A stretch of DNA of 64,000 nucleotides from Ketogulonicigenium robustum (GTDB lineage: Bacteria > Pseudomonadota > Alphaproteobacteria > Rhodobacterales > Rhodobacteraceae). The stretch covers positions 2,105,501 through 2,169,500 of the forward strand of contig NZ_CP019937.1 in NCBI RefSeq assembly GCF_002117445.1, written 5' to 3'. This document shows, piece after piece, positions 1 through 9,056 of the stretch. A program made the translations under genes and the position numbers. Position 1 is the stretch's first letter, and every line of letters starts with the position of its first letter. The notes under the pieces are model-generated. The model was not told the origin of the DNA, did no database searches, and saw only the letters and a program-made list of their open reading frames with translations.

Positions 1-47
1 AGATTTTCATTCTGGGAAGAGGGGTTCGACTCCCCTACGGGCTACCA
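1..47 (+). tRNA. tRNA-Glu(UUC), 3' part only
   Basis: The window opens inside a tRNA. The visible part has the end of an anticodon stem, the loop TTTTCAT with anticodon TTC and the 3' stem strand TCTGG. It continues with a short 4-nt variable loop as in Glu tRNAs, a T-arm AGGGG/CCCCT around TTCGACT, the acceptor strand ACGGGCT, A73 and an encoded CCA. The 5' half lies outside the window. Confidence 0.9.
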
Positions 48-52
48 CTTGG

Positions 53-526
53 TCAGAAACTCTCTTTCACTTTCAGATGCGTGTGGCTGTGGGCGCGGCC
101 GTCGCCATGGGTATGATGTTCGACCTGCGTTTGCACTGGAACCAGCGACAGCGCGCCGTGGCGGATGCCGCGTTCCAGAAACAGGCTGTCGGCAAAGGCC
201 GTCACCGCGCCGACATCACCGCGCATCACGGCCACCTCGACCGCCGAATCGTGGTCTAGCGGCACCGATAGCGCGGCAACAGTCAGGTCGTGGCGGTCTT
301 GCCGGCTTTGCGGCACACGCCGCCCCAGCGCCCGCACGGCAGGCTCGACGGTATAGCTGAGGACGCCGACGCAATCGGCAGCCGCATCGCGCTGCCCCTG
401 CCCAGCCAGCCCGCGCCGCACCAGATCGCGCAGCGCCTCGGACCGGTTTGTCGCGCCGGAACGGGCCATGTAGGCATCCAGTTCATCCAACAATGCGGGC
501 TCGATGGCGACGGTGACGCGGTGCAT
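53..526 (-). CDS. NikR-like ribbon-helix-helix regulator with altered metal site
   Basis: 157-residue protein of the NikR family (nickel-responsive repressors, usually about 130-150 aa). Residues 1-45 form the ribbon-helix-helix DNA-binding domain (NRSEALRDLVR). Residues 55-130 match the ACT-like regulatory domain (SYTVE, RHDL, FADSLFLERGIRHG). It aligns without gaps to E. coli NikR, yet the four high-affinity nickel ligands His76, His87, His89 and Cys95 are Gln76, Ser87, Pro89 and Ala95. The C-terminal tail after residue 135 holds six histidines. A GAAGGA ribosome site lies upstream of the ATG at 526. It is divergent from the oligopeptide ABC operon, which it may control. Family membership is secure; nickel sensing is doubtful. 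Confidence 0.88.
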   Translation of the reverse strand: MHRVTVAIEPALLDELDAYMARSGATNRSEALRDLVRRGLAGQGQRDAAADCVGVLSYTVEPAVRALGRRVPQSRQDRHDLTVAALSVPLDHDSAVEVAVMRGDVGAVTAFADSLFLERGIRHGALSLVPVQTQVEHHTHGDGRAHSHTHLKVKESF

Positions 527-758
527 TGGCGGGGTCCTTCAGCTGGTGGCTGTTCGACCTTATCCCAAAGCTGCCGCATGTCACGGCACATTCCCTCGCG
601 GCATACCCATGGGGCATGCGCGAAAATGCGCCGCACGGTGAACAAAACAAGCTGTCAAACAAAAAAATTGATCGCCAAGTTAAGAAAAACAGTTGTCAGA
701 CGACCATCAGGTTGCCGAAAGTAACGCGAATGCGAGATTTCATGACGGGAGCGATTTA

Positions 759-2333
759 ATGCGACGACATCTTCTGACTGCCAGCTGCATGCTGGCCCTG
801 ACGGCCGGCATGGCCAACGCCCAAGTGGTGCTGAACCGCGGCAACGATACCGACCCTTCGACGCTGGACCACCACCGCACATCGACCGTGGCTGAAAGCC
901 GCCTGATGAACGACCTGTACGAAGGTCTGGTCACGAAGGCTGCCGACGGCTCGACAATCCCGGGCGTTGCTGAAAGCTGGGACATCTCGGAAGATGGTCT
1001 GGTCTATACGTTCCACTTCCGCGACGATGCGAAATGGTCGAACGGCGAACCCGTCACCGCCAGCGACTTCGTTTACGCCTACCGTCGCCTGATGACCCCC
1101 GAAACAGCCGCGCCTTACGCGAATATGCTGTTCCCGATCGCCAACGCCGAAGCCATCGCATCGGGCGAGGCTGCTGCCGACACGCTGGGCGCCGTCGCGG
1201 TTGACGACAAGACTCTGCAAATCACCCTCGGTGTTGCGACACCCTATTTCCTAGAACTGCTGACCCACCAAACCGGCCTGCCGATCAACGCGGCTTCGGT
1301 TGAACAGTATGGCGACAGCTTCACGCAGCCGGGCAATCTGGTCACCAACGGCGCTTACCAGCTGACCTCGTTCACGCCGAACGACAAAATCGTCATGTCG
1401 AAGAACTCCAACTTCCATGATGCGGCCAACGTCCAGATCGACACGATCAACTACATCCCGTTCGAAGACCGCTCGGCCTGCCTGCGTCGCTTCGAAGCCG
1501 GTGAAGTCCAGATCTGCTCGGACGTGCCCACCGAACAAATGGACTATCTGGAAGCCAACCTGTCGGCCGAACTGCACGTCGTCCCGTACCTCGGCACCTA
1601 TTACCTGCCGGTCAAGGGCGAAGAGGGCTCGCCCCTGCGCGACCCGCGCGTACGTCAGGCCATCTCGATGGTGATCGACCGTGACTTCATCGCCAGCGAA
1701 GTTTGGCGCGAAACCATGCTGCCGGGCTATTCGCTGGTGCCCCCGGGCATCGTGAACTACGTCGATGGCGGCGTGATGCTGCCCTACGCTGAAGACGACC
1801 TGCTGGACCGCGAAGATGCGGCCAAGGCCCTGCTGGAAGAAGCAGGCGTTGCCCCCGGTAGCCTGACCGTAAAGCTGCGCTTCAACACCTCGGAAAACCA
1901 CCGCAACACGATGGCAGCTGTTTCGGACATGTTGTCGAACATCGGCATCAACGGCGAGCTGGAAGAAGTCGAAGGCGCGACCTACTTCACCTACCTGCAG
2001 CAGGGCGGCATGTACGACATCGCCCGCGCGGGCTGGATCGGCGACTACAACGACCCGCAGAACTTCCTGTTCTTGTTCCAATCGGACGTGATGTTCAACT
2101 ACCCGCGCTGGACCAACGCCGACTATGACGCCGCGATGGACGCCGCCGCCGTTGAAACCGATCTGGCGGCTCGCGCAGAATTGTTGGCAAAAGCCGAAAC
2201 GATCCTGCTGGAAGAGGTACCGATCATTCCGATCCTGTACTATTCGTCGCGCGCTCTCGTATCTCAAAGTGTTTCGGGCTATGAGGACAACCTCATGGAC
2301 GACCACCTGACACGTTGGTTGTCGGTCAACTGA
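759..2333 (+). CDS. oppA: Oligopeptide ABC transporter, periplasmic binding protein
   Basis: 524-residue solute-binding protein of the SBP_bac_5 (OppA/MppA) family, which captures peptides in the periplasm for OppBC. The start at 759 is preferred over an in-frame ATG at 693 because a GGGAG site sits just upstream and residues 1-22 then form a signal peptide (MRRHLL..., hydrophobic core, ANA-Q cleavage). Family motifs include the N-terminal DP-STLD and YEGL segments, GVAESW, and LRDPRVRQAISMVIDR near residue 300. It is followed by oppB, oppC and a fused oppDF in one operon. The ligand could be peptides or another OppA-class substrate; sequence alone does not settle this. Confidence 0.93.
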   Translation: MRRHLLTASCMLALTAGMANAQVVLNRGNDTDPSTLDHHRTSTVAESRLMNDLYEGLVTKAADGSTIPGVAESWDISEDGLVYTFHFRDDAKWSNGEPVTASDFVYAYRRLMTPETAAPYANMLFPIANAEAIASGEAAADTLGAVAVDDKTLQITLGVATPYFLELLTHQTGLPINAASVEQYGDSFTQPGNLVTNGAYQLTSFTPNDKIVMSKNSNFHDAANVQIDTINYIPFEDRSACLRRFEAGEVQICSDVPTEQMDYLEANLSAELHVVPYLGTYYLPVKGEEGSPLRDPRVRQAISMVIDRDFIASEVWRETMLPGYSLVPPGIVNYVDGGVMLPYAEDDLLDREDAAKALLEEAGVAPGSLTVKLRFNTSENHRNTMAAVSDMLSNIGINGELEEVEGATYFTYLQQGGMYDIARAGWIGDYNDPQNFLFLFQSDVMFNYPRWTNADYDAAMDAAAVETDLAARAELLAKAETILLEEVPIIPILYYSSRALVSQSVSGYEDNLMDDHLTRWLSVN

Positions 2334-2353
2334 TCGCCCTTTGAACCTAAACC

Positions 2354-2383
2354 TGCGGGCGGGGGCACTTAGCTCCTGCCCGC
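2354..2383 (+). promoter_or_regulatory. Intercistronic hairpin between oppA and oppB
   Basis: GCGGGC (2355-2360) pairs with GCCCGC (2378-2383), with further G-C pairing inside. It lies in the 71-bp gap after the oppA stop and has no T-run. Hairpins here commonly keep the binding-protein message more abundant than the permease message; that role is inferred. Confidence 0.5.
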
Positions 2384-2404
2384 TTGCATTGAAGGCACCC
2401 TTGT

Positions 2405-3328
2405 ATGCTTGCCTATACACTGAGGCGCTTACTTAGCGCCATTCCGACGATCTTCGTGATCGTCACCCTGACATTTTTCATGATCCGCGTCGCCCCCGGA
2501 GGTCCCTTCAACCTCGAGCGGCCGCTTGACCCGTTGATCATGCAGAACCTGAATCGCGCCTATAATCTGGATGCGCCCCTGTGGCAGCAGTACCTGATCT
2601 ACCTGAACAATCTGGTGCACGGGAACCTTGGCCCCAGCTTCACACGGCGCGATTTCACGGTGAACGAACTGTTTGCAGCCGGAATGCCGGTGTCGCTGCT
2701 GCTGGGTGGCCTTGCGCTGCTGCTGGCCAGCATTATCGGCACGTTCCTGGGCGCGATTGCAGCCCTGCGGCAGAATTCGTGGCTTGACCACCTGATCGTC
2801 GCACTGGCGACCTTCGGCATCACCACGCCGAACTTCGTCATCGCACCGCTGCTGTCGCTGTTCTTCGGCGTCGTGCTGGGCATTTTGCCTGCGGGCGGCT
2901 GGTCGAACGCCAATCCGGCTTATTGGATTTTGCCCATCGTCACGCTGGCCCTGCCGCAGATCGCCGTGATCGCCCGCCTTGTGCGCGGCGCAACGATCGA
3001 GGCATTGGGCGCCAACCATGTCCGCACGGCGCGCGCCTATGGACTGCCCGCACGGGTTGTCGTCGGTGTGCACGCGCTGCGCGCGGCCATGCTGCCGGCG
3101 GTGTCCTATCTGGGGCCGACCGCTGCCGGGCTGCTGACCGGCTCGGTCGTGGTCGAGACCATCTTCGGCCTGCCCGGCATCGGCCGCTATTTTGTGCAAG
3201 GGGCGCTGGGGCGCGACTACACGCTGGTTATGGGGACGGTGGTCGTGATCGCGATTTTCGTCGTGATCTTCAATCTTCTCGTCGACCTTGCCTACGCTTG
3301 GCTTGACCCACGGGTGCGCTATGACTGA
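2405..3328 (+). CDS. oppB: Oligopeptide ABC transporter permease OppB
   Basis: 307-residue inner-membrane permease of the DppB/OppB type. It has an N-terminal transmembrane helix (LRRLLSAIPTIFVIVTLTFFMIRVAPGGPF), the periplasmic N-terminal segment typical of the family, and five more predicted helices. The coupling-loop motif lies around residues 200-225 (NHVRTARAYGLP...HALRAAMLP), followed by the conserved end ETIFGLPGIGRYFVQGALGRDY. It pairs with OppC to form the channel. The ribosome site is AAGG in 'gaaggcaccc'. Its last codons overlap the oppC start by 8 bp, consistent with translational coupling. Confidence 0.95.
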   Translation: MLAYTLRRLLSAIPTIFVIVTLTFFMIRVAPGGPFNLERPLDPLIMQNLNRAYNLDAPLWQQYLIYLNNLVHGNLGPSFTRRDFTVNELFAAGMPVSLLLGGLALLLASIIGTFLGAIAALRQNSWLDHLIVALATFGITTPNFVIAPLLSLFFGVVLGILPAGGWSNANPAYWILPIVTLALPQIAVIARLVRGATIEALGANHVRTARAYGLPARVVVGVHALRAAMLPAVSYLGPTAAGLLTGSVVVETIFGLPGIGRYFVQGALGRDYTLVMGTVVVIAIFVVIFNLLVDLAYAWLDPRVRYD

Positions 3329-4442
3329 CGCCACAACACACACTACACCGCAACAGGAATCACGCTCGCTCTGGCAAGATGCAGCGCGCCGCCTGATGCG
3401 CAACCACGCGGCTGTCGCATCGCTGATTGTTCTGTTTTTGCTGACAGTCGTCGCGATTGTGGGGCCGATGCTAAGCCCGCACCCGTCCAGCCGGATCTAC
3501 CAACAATACGTCCGCGTGGCCCCCTCGCTGGAAGCGTACCCCAAAGCCGAAAGCGTGCTTCCGGGGTTCGAGCGCGAGTTCCGCCGCACGCGCCTGTCGG
3601 GTGACGAGCCGGTGCTGGAAAACGGCACGCTGTCGGTCAACATTTCGTCTGATGATGTCATCGACGATCGTGTGCTGCGGTATTTCCAACGCTCGGACAT
3701 GTTCAGCCAGCCCGCGCTGGATCTGGCGCCTGACGGCAAAACAGGCGTGCTGTCGATGAAAGTCGACCAGCTGTACTTCTTCCTCGGCACCGACAATCTG
3801 GGCCGCGACATGATGACCCGCATCTTCATGGGCATGCGCGTCTCGCTAATGATCGGGGTGCTGGCGTCATTTATGGCGCTGGTGCTGGGCGTGACCTACG
3901 GGGCGATCTCGGGGTATCTGGGGGGGCGCGTCGACAACATCATGATGCGCGTCGTCGATATTCTGTATTCGCTGCCGTTCATCTTCTTCGTCATTTTGAT
4001 GCTGGTGTTTTTCGGGCGATCTATGGCGATCATATTCATCGCCATCGGGGCGACGGAATGGCTGGACATGGCGCGAATCGTGCGCGGGCAGACCCTGTCG
4101 CTGAAGCGGCGCGAGTTTGTGCAGGCCGCCGAAGCCTTGGGCGCGACCCGCACGGGCATCATCCGCCGCCACATCATCCCGAACGCGCTGGGGCCCGTCA
4201 TCGTCTTTATGACGCTGTTGGTGCCAAAGGCGATTCTGGCGGAAAGCCTGCTGTCGTTCCTGGGCCTTGGTGTGCAAGACCCCGCAACCTCGCTGGGCCT
4301 GCTGATTTCCGAAGGCGCCAGCAACATGCGCGGCGCGGCCTATCAGCTGATTTTCCCCGCCGCCACGCTGACGATCATTCTCTTCGCGCTGAACTTCCTG
4401 GGTGACGGGTTGCGCGACAGCCTCGACCCGAAGGAGCGCTAA
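3321..4442 (+). CDS. oppC: Oligopeptide ABC transporter permease OppC
   Basis: 373-residue permease. The start at 3321 overlaps the oppB stop; an upstream in-frame start at 3288 would bury itself in oppB. Helix 1 is at about residues 30-55. A long periplasmic segment of about 110 residues (55-165) precedes the family core, which begins at FFLGTDNLGRDMMTRIFMGMRVSL. The EAA coupling loop is EALGATRTGIIRRHIIPNALGPVIV, and the C-terminus contains SLGLLISEG. The large periplasmic insertion is a known variant of OppC in alphaproteobacteria. It forms the channel with OppB and docks on the OppDF ATPase. Confidence 0.95.
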   Translation: MTDATTHTTPQQESRSLWQDAARRLMRNHAAVASLIVLFLLTVVAIVGPMLSPHPSSRIYQQYVRVAPSLEAYPKAESVLPGFEREFRRTRLSGDEPVLENGTLSVNISSDDVIDDRVLRYFQRSDMFSQPALDLAPDGKTGVLSMKVDQLYFFLGTDNLGRDMMTRIFMGMRVSLMIGVLASFMALVLGVTYGAISGYLGGRVDNIMMRVVDILYSLPFIFFVILMLVFFGRSMAIIFIAIGATEWLDMARIVRGQTLSLKRREFVQAAEALGATRTGIIRRHIIPNALGPVIVFMTLLVPKAILAESLLSFLGLGVQDPATSLGLLISEGASNMRGAAYQLIFPAATLTIILFALNFLGDGLRDSLDPKER

Positions 4443-4445
4443 GGC

Positions 4446-6047
4446 ATGAGCGAAACCGTCCTTTCGGTCCGCGACCTGCGCGTGACCTTCAAAACCGACG
4501 ACGGCGATGTCGAGGCCGTGCGCGGCATCAGCTTCGACGTAGAAGCGGGCAAAACCACGGCAATCGTGGGCGAATCGGGGTCTGGCAAAAGCCAGACCAC
4601 CATGGCGATCATGGGGCTGCTGTCGCGCAACGGGCGCACCAGCGGCCAGGCGATCTATCGCGGCAAAGACCTGATAGGCCTGTCCGACAAGCAGCTGAAC
4701 GATGTACGCGGCGACAAGATCACCATGATCTTCCAAGAGCCGATGACATCGCTTGACCCACTCTACACCATCGGCACCCAGCTTGCCGAACCCCTGCGCC
4801 ACCACCGCGGCCTGTCCAAGGCCGAGGCCCGCCCGCGCATCATCGAGTTGCTGACGCTGGTCGGCATCCCCGAACCTGCGCGCCGCATCGACAGCTATCC
4901 GCACGAGCTGTCGGGCGGTCAACGCCAGCGCGTGATGATCGCGATGGCTTTGGCCAACGACCCCGACATCCTAATCGCGGACGAGCCGACCACCGCGCTG
5001 GACGTGACCATTCAGGATCAGATCATGACCCTGCTGGCCGACCTGCAAACGCGCCTTGGCATGGCGATCATCTTCATTACGCACGATCTGGGCATTGTCG
5101 AACGCTTTGCCGACCATGTCTGCGTGATGCGCCGCGGCGAGATCGTCGAAGACGGCCCTGCCACGCAAATCTTTGCCAACGCGCAGCATCCCTATACCCA
5201 GATGCTGCTGGCCGCCGAACCCGAAGGCACCAAAGCCCCGCCGCCCGCCGACGCGCCGATGGTGCTGGAGGGCGAGAACGTGTCGGTGCACTTCAACATC
5301 GGCAAGGGCCTGTTCAACCGCGCGACCTTTACCGCGGTGAACGACGTGTCGCTGTCGATGCGTCAGGGCCAAACGGTCGGCGTTGTGGGCGAATCGGGGT
5401 CGGGCAAGTCGACGCTGGGTCGCGCCTTGCTACGCCTGCTGCCTGCCGAGGGCAAAATCGCCTACCTCGGCAAGCCGCTACCCTTTGGCGAAGGGCCGAT
5501 GCGTCCCTACCGCAAGGAACTGCAACTAGTGTTCCAAGACCCGTTTGGCTCGCTCAGCCCCCGCATGACGGTGGGCCGCGTGATCGCCGAGGGGCTGCAG
5601 ATCCACGCGCCGGAGCTGTCCGGTCGCGAGCGCGCCGCCCGTGCCCGCGAGGCGCTGGTCGAGGTGGGGCTGGACCCGTCGATGGCTAACCGTTACCCGC
5701 ACGAATTCTCGGGCGGGCAACGCCAGCGCATCGCCATCGCGCGGACCATGGCCCTTCGCCCAAAGGTCATCGTGCTGGACGAGCCGACCTCGGCGCTGGA
5801 CCGGTCGGTGCAAAAGCAGATCGTGACCCTGCTGCGCGACCTGCAGGAAAAGCACGGGCTGACCTACCTGTTCATCAGCCACGACCTTTCGGTCGTGCGC
5901 GCGCTGTCGGACTATATCATCGTGATGAAATCCGGTCAGATCGTTGAACAGGGACAAACCGAACAGGTCTTCGACGCGCCCGCGCATGACTACACGAAAA
6001 CGCTCATGGCAGCGGCCCTCAGCAAGCGCCGCTTCCGCGACCACTAA
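4446..6047 (+). CDS. Fused oligopeptide ABC transporter ATPase OppDF
   Basis: 533 residues containing two complete ABC ATPase domains, equivalent to separate OppD and OppF. Domain 1 has Walker [10 protein letters not shown] at 42-50, signature [12 protein letters not shown] and Walker [13 protein letters not shown]. Domain 2 has Walker [10 protein letters not shown] near residue 315, signature [12 protein letters not shown] and Walker [13 protein letters not shown]. Each is followed by an Opp-type C-terminal segment ([12 protein letters not shown] and [10 protein letters not shown]). It starts 4 bp after oppC and ends at a strong terminator, closing the operon. Such fusions (YejF/GsiA-like) are common, so this is a variant rather than an anomaly. 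Confidence 0.95.
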   Translation: MSETVLSVRDLRVTFKTDDGDVEAVRGISFDVEAGKTTAIVGESGSGKSQTTMAIMGLLSRNGRTSGQAIYRGKDLIGLSDKQLNDVRGDKITMIFQEPMTSLDPLYTIGTQLAEPLRHHRGLSKAEARPRIIELLTLVGIPEPARRIDSYPHELSGGQRQRVMIAMALANDPDILIADEPTTALDVTIQDQIMTLLADLQTRLGMAIIFITHDLGIVERFADHVCVMRRGEIVEDGPATQIFANAQHPYTQMLLAAEPEGTKAPPPADAPMVLEGENVSVHFNIGKGLFNRATFTAVNDVSLSMRQGQTVGVVGESGSGKSTLGRALLRLLPAEGKIAYLGKPLPFGEGPMRPYRKELQLVFQDPFGSLSPRMTVGRVIAEGLQIHAPELSGRERAARAREALVEVGLDPSMANRYPHEFSGGQRQRIAIARTMALRPKVIVLDEPTSALDRSVQKQIVTLLRDLQEKHGLTYLFISHDLSVVRALSDYIIVMKSGQIVEQGQTEQVFDAPAHDYTKTLMAAALSKRRFRDH

Positions 6048-6052
6048 GCAAA

Positions 6053-6074
6053 AGGGGGCTACGGCCCCCTTTTT
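6053..6074 (+). terminator. Rho-independent terminator of the opp operon
   Basis: Perfect 7-bp stem AGGGGGC/GCCCCCT with loop TACG, followed directly by TTTT, beginning 6 bp after the oppDF stop. Confidence 0.9.
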
Positions 6075-6177
6075 CACGCCAAGCCTCCGCATGATTGCCA
6101 CCTTGCGGGCAAAAGGCCTTGCACAGCCGCCGAAAATGGCCATTTGCATGGGGAAACCCCCGTAGCCCCGAGTATCC

Positions 6178-7353
6178 ATGAAGCGTTTCTCTCTGCCCCC
6201 CCGCCCTGACTGGCAGGACAAAGCCGAAGCCGCAGGCTTCACGTTCCACACCATGTACGGCGCGCCCTATTGGGCCGAGGATACCGCCTACGCCTTCACG
6301 CTGGCGCAGATTGAAAACGATATCGAGGACCCGACCACGGCCCTACACGCCATGGTGCGACAAGCCGTCGACCACATCATCACATCCGAGGCGCTGATGG
6401 CCCGCATGGGCCTGCCCTTCGCCTATTGGGACTACATCGCGAACAGCTGGCGCGCGGGCGAGCCCGAGCTTTATGGCCGCATGGATCTGGCTTATGACGG
6501 CCGCGGCCCCGCCAAGCTACTTGAATATAACGCCGACACCCCGACATCGCTGTTTGAGAGCGCCTCGTTCCAGTGGGACTGGTTGCAGGATCAGCTAGAA
6601 CTGGGCCACCTGCCCGCCGGCACCGACCAGTTCAACCGCATTTTTGAGGCCATCGCCGAGCGTTTCGAAGCGGTCTTCCCCGCAGGCACCGACATCCACT
6701 TCGCCTCGGTTGCCGATAACACCGAAGATTACGGCACGGTCGAGACCCTCGCGTGGGCCGCGCGCGAGGCCGGCCTTGGGGCGCATTACACCACGATGGA
6801 CAGCATCGGCCTGACCGAAAACGGCCAGTTCGCCGACAGCCAGTCGCGCGTGATGGGCGTGCTGTTCAAGCTGTACCCGTGGGAAAACCTGCTGGCCGAA
6901 CCTTTTGCCGAACACCTGCCCACCGCCCACCTGCGGTTGATCGAGCCGCCATGGAAGGCGCTGGTGTCGAACAAAGCAATCTTGCCGGTGCTGTGGCAGC
7001 TTTTCCCCGACCACCCAAACCTGCTGCCCGCCTATTTCGCCGACGATTGGTCCGACGCGCCCGTCGACCTGCCCCACGGCATCGTGCGCAAGCCGCTCTT
7101 CTCGCGCGAGGGGGCGTCGGTCACCATTCTGGGCCCGAATGGCGAGACGATCGCCCGCGCCGAAGATCGCAGCTATGACCAATACCCCGAAATCGTGCAG
7201 GCCTATCACCCGCTGCCCGTCTTCGACGGCTATCGCCCCGTGCTGGGTGCGTGGGTCGCGGGCGAGACCTGCGTCGGCCTTGGCCTGCGCGAGGATCAGT
7301 CTCCGATCACGCAAAACCTCAGCCGGTTTGTGCCCCACGTCATTCAGGATTAA
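6178..7353 (+). CDS. Glutathionylspermidine synthase-family ATP-grasp protein (YgiC-like)
   Basis: 391 residues, the usual length for the YgiC/YjfC group of the glutathionylspermidine synthase pre-ATP-grasp family (E. coli YgiC is about 386). Characteristic stretches are YWAEDTAYAF near residue 30, LLEYNADTPTSLFESA near 120, PPWKALVSNKAILPVLWQLFP near 260 and KPLFSREGASV near 302. The family has the ligase fold but YgiC-type members are not shown to make glutathionylspermidine, so the substrate stays open. It is followed after 9 bp by a ygiB-like gene, the same pairing as E. coli ygiBC. The 130-bp gap upstream holds the opp terminator. Confidence 0.9.
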   Translation: MKRFSLPPRPDWQDKAEAAGFTFHTMYGAPYWAEDTAYAFTLAQIENDIEDPTTALHAMVRQAVDHIITSEALMARMGLPFAYWDYIANSWRAGEPELYGRMDLAYDGRGPAKLLEYNADTPTSLFESASFQWDWLQDQLELGHLPAGTDQFNRIFEAIAERFEAVFPAGTDIHFASVADNTEDYGTVETLAWAAREAGLGAHYTTMDSIGLTENGQFADSQSRVMGVLFKLYPWENLLAEPFAEHLPTAHLRLIEPPWKALVSNKAILPVLWQLFPDHPNLLPAYFADDWSDAPVDLPHGIVRKPLFSREGASVTILGPNGETIARAEDRSYDQYPEIVQAYHPLPVFDGYRPVLGAWVAGETCVGLGLREDQSPITQNLSRFVPHVIQD

Positions 7354-7362
7354 GGTAGCCCT

Positions 7363-7980
7363 ATGAAACGCTCTGCCCGTCTTATCCCGCTGACCATTGG
7401 CCTTGCCGCCAGTGCATTCGCGCTATCCGCCTGCAAACCCGAAGTGACCGAGGTGGACGCCCAGCTGTTTCCCGATACCGCCTCGTGCTACGCGGCGGCT
7501 GATTCGCTGCAATCCACCTTTAGCCGCGCCGATTGTGACAACGTCGCCGCCGATGCGCAGGCCCAACACGCGGCCACCGCCCCCCGTTATGACGCGCTGG
7601 CCGCCTGCGAGGCCGAATACGGCACCGGCAACTGCGAGACCGCGCAGAACACTGGCGGGGGTGGCGGCAGCTTCTTCATGCCGCTGTTGATGGGCTACCT
7701 GATGGGCAACATGCTGTCGGGCGGTCGCCACGCGGCGCAGCCCCTCTATTCCAAACCCGGTGGCGGATATACGACCGCCGACCGCGGCACATCGTTCAAC
7801 AGCAATTCCGGCAGCAGCCGCGTGAACGCCAGCAGCTTCGGTAGCGCCGCGACAGCCACGCGCGGTGGCACCAGCGCCGGAAACACGCGCCCAGTGGCCG
7901 CCCCGATGTCACAAAGCAGTGTGCGATCTACGGGTGGGTTTGGCGGTGGCTTCGGCGGCGGCTCGTCGTTCGGCGGCTGA
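7363..7980 (+). CDS. DUF1190 (YgiB-like) lipoprotein
   Basis: 205 residues. The N-terminus has a signal sequence ending in the lipobox LSAC at residues 21-24, so the mature protein is probably lipid-anchored. The core matches DUF1190: Cys-containing repeats (ASCYAAADSL, RADCDNVAADAQAQHAATAPRYDALAACEAEYG) and FFMPLLMGYLMGNML. The C-terminal 70 residues are low-complexity Gly/Ser. It sits between the ygiC-like gene and the radical SAM gene and is almost certainly co-transcribed with both. Function is unknown, though YgiB and YgiC are linked in E. coli. Confidence 0.88.
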   Translation: MKRSARLIPLTIGLAASAFALSACKPEVTEVDAQLFPDTASCYAAADSLQSTFSRADCDNVAADAQAQHAATAPRYDALAACEAEYGTGNCETAQNTGGGGGSFFMPLLMGYLMGNMLSGGRHAAQPLYSKPGGGYTTADRGTSFNSNSGSSRVNASSFGSAATATRGGTSAGNTRPVAAPMSQSSVRSTGGFGGGFGGGSSFGG

Positions 7981-7981
7981 T

Positions 7982-9022
7982 GTGACTGACACGGCTGCGA
8001 CTATACCCGCCGATCTGGTCGCGCGTGGTCTGCTGGATACGCCCGATGTGCAGGCCCTGACGCCTGTGACAGAAACCTTCCGCATGCGCATCACGCCGCA
8101 AATGTTGGCGGCCATCGGCGCGCCCGATGACAAAATCGCGCGCCAATTCATCCCCGACCAGCGCGAGCTGACGATCCGCCCGGAAGAACTGGCCGACCCG
8201 ATTGGCGATGCGGCCCATGCGCCCGCGCCCGGCATCACCCACCGCTACCCCGACCGCGTGATTTTCCACGTCACCCAGCTGTGCGAAGTGTATTGCCGGT
8301 TCTGCTTCCGCCGCGAAGTGGTGGGCGACAGCGGTGTGCTGCCGCCAGACAAGGTTGCAGCCGCGCTGGACTACATTCGTGCCACGCCCGCAATTCATGA
8401 AGTGATCCTGACAGGTGGCGACCCGCTTAGCCTCTCGCCGCGCCGCATTGCCGCGCTGACCGACGCGCTCGCCGCAATCCCGCATGTGCGCCTGCTGCGC
8501 ATCCATACGCGCGTCCCCGTTGTTGCCCCCGAAAGGATCAGCGCCGAGATGCTGAAGGCCCTGCAGCGCGACAGCCTGACAACGTGGATCGTCTTGCACA
8601 CGAATCACGCGCAAGAATTGGTCCCCGCCGCCGAAAGTGCCATCGGCAGCATCATCGGCGCGGGCATCCCGATGCTGTCGCAATCTGTGCTGCTACGCGG
8701 GGTGAATGACGATGTCGATACATTGCAGGGGCTGTTCACCAGCCTGCTACGCCTCGGCGTGAAGCCCTATTATCTGCATCACTGCGACCTTGCGCGCGGA
8801 ACGTCACATTTCCGCACGACCATCGCTGCGGGTCGCGCGCTGATGGCCGCGCTGCGCGGGCGCATCTCGGGTACGGCGCTTCCGACCTATGTTCTGGATA
8901 TTCCGGGCGGATTTGGGAAGGTGCCGATCAATGCCGACTATTTCGTGCCATCTGATAGCACAGGCACGTGGCAGGTCCAAGACCCGCAGGGCCGCTGGCA
9001 CATCTACCAAGACCCCGAATGA
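7982..9022 (+). CDS. Lysine-2,3-aminomutase-family radical SAM protein (KamA/EpmB type)
   Basis: About 346 residues from a GTG at 7982, one base after the ygiB-like stop. This start gives the usual EpmB/KamA length, while an in-frame ATG at 7865 lies inside the preceding gene. The radical SAM cluster motif is CEVYCRFC (CxxxCxxC), followed by FRREVVG. Other family motifs are VILTGGDPL, RIHTRVPVV, THFNHA-type TNHAQE, and the end LPTYVLDIPGGFGKVP. Family members either make beta-lysine (KamA) or beta-lysylate elongation factor P (EpmB). No EpmA or efp is in the window, so the specific role is not resolved. A strong hairpin follows. Confidence 0.92.
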   Translation: MTDTAATIPADLVARGLLDTPDVQALTPVTETFRMRITPQMLAAIGAPDDKIARQFIPDQRELTIRPEELADPIGDAAHAPAPGITHRYPDRVIFHVTQLCEVYCRFCFRREVVGDSGVLPPDKVAAALDYIRATPAIHEVILTGGDPLSLSPRRIAALTDALAAIPHVRLLRIHTRVPVVAPERISAEMLKALQRDSLTTWIVLHTNHAQELVPAAESAIGSIIGAGIPMLSQSVLLRGVNDDVDTLQGLFTSLLRLGVKPYYLHHCDLARGTSHFRTTIAAGRALMAALRGRISGTALPTYVLDIPGGFGKVPINADYFVPSDSTGTWQVQDPQGRWHIYQDPE

Positions 9023-9024
9023 AG

Positions 9025-9048
9025 AAGGGCAGCCTCTCGGCTGCCCTT
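9025..9048. terminator. Bidirectional terminator hairpin
   Basis: AAGGGCAGCC pairs with GGCTGCCCTT around a short TCTC loop, with flanking GAAGAA and TTCTTAG. It lies between the converging kamA-like gene and the outer-membrane protein gene and can serve both. Confidence 0.85.
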
Positions 9049-9056
9049 CGTACTTC

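Noticed and set aside
527-758. Canonical NikR box (GTATGA-N16-TCATAC) between nikR-like gene and oppA
   Set aside because: No convincing match; only scattered GGCAT-like fragments, which fits the altered regulator but proves nothing.
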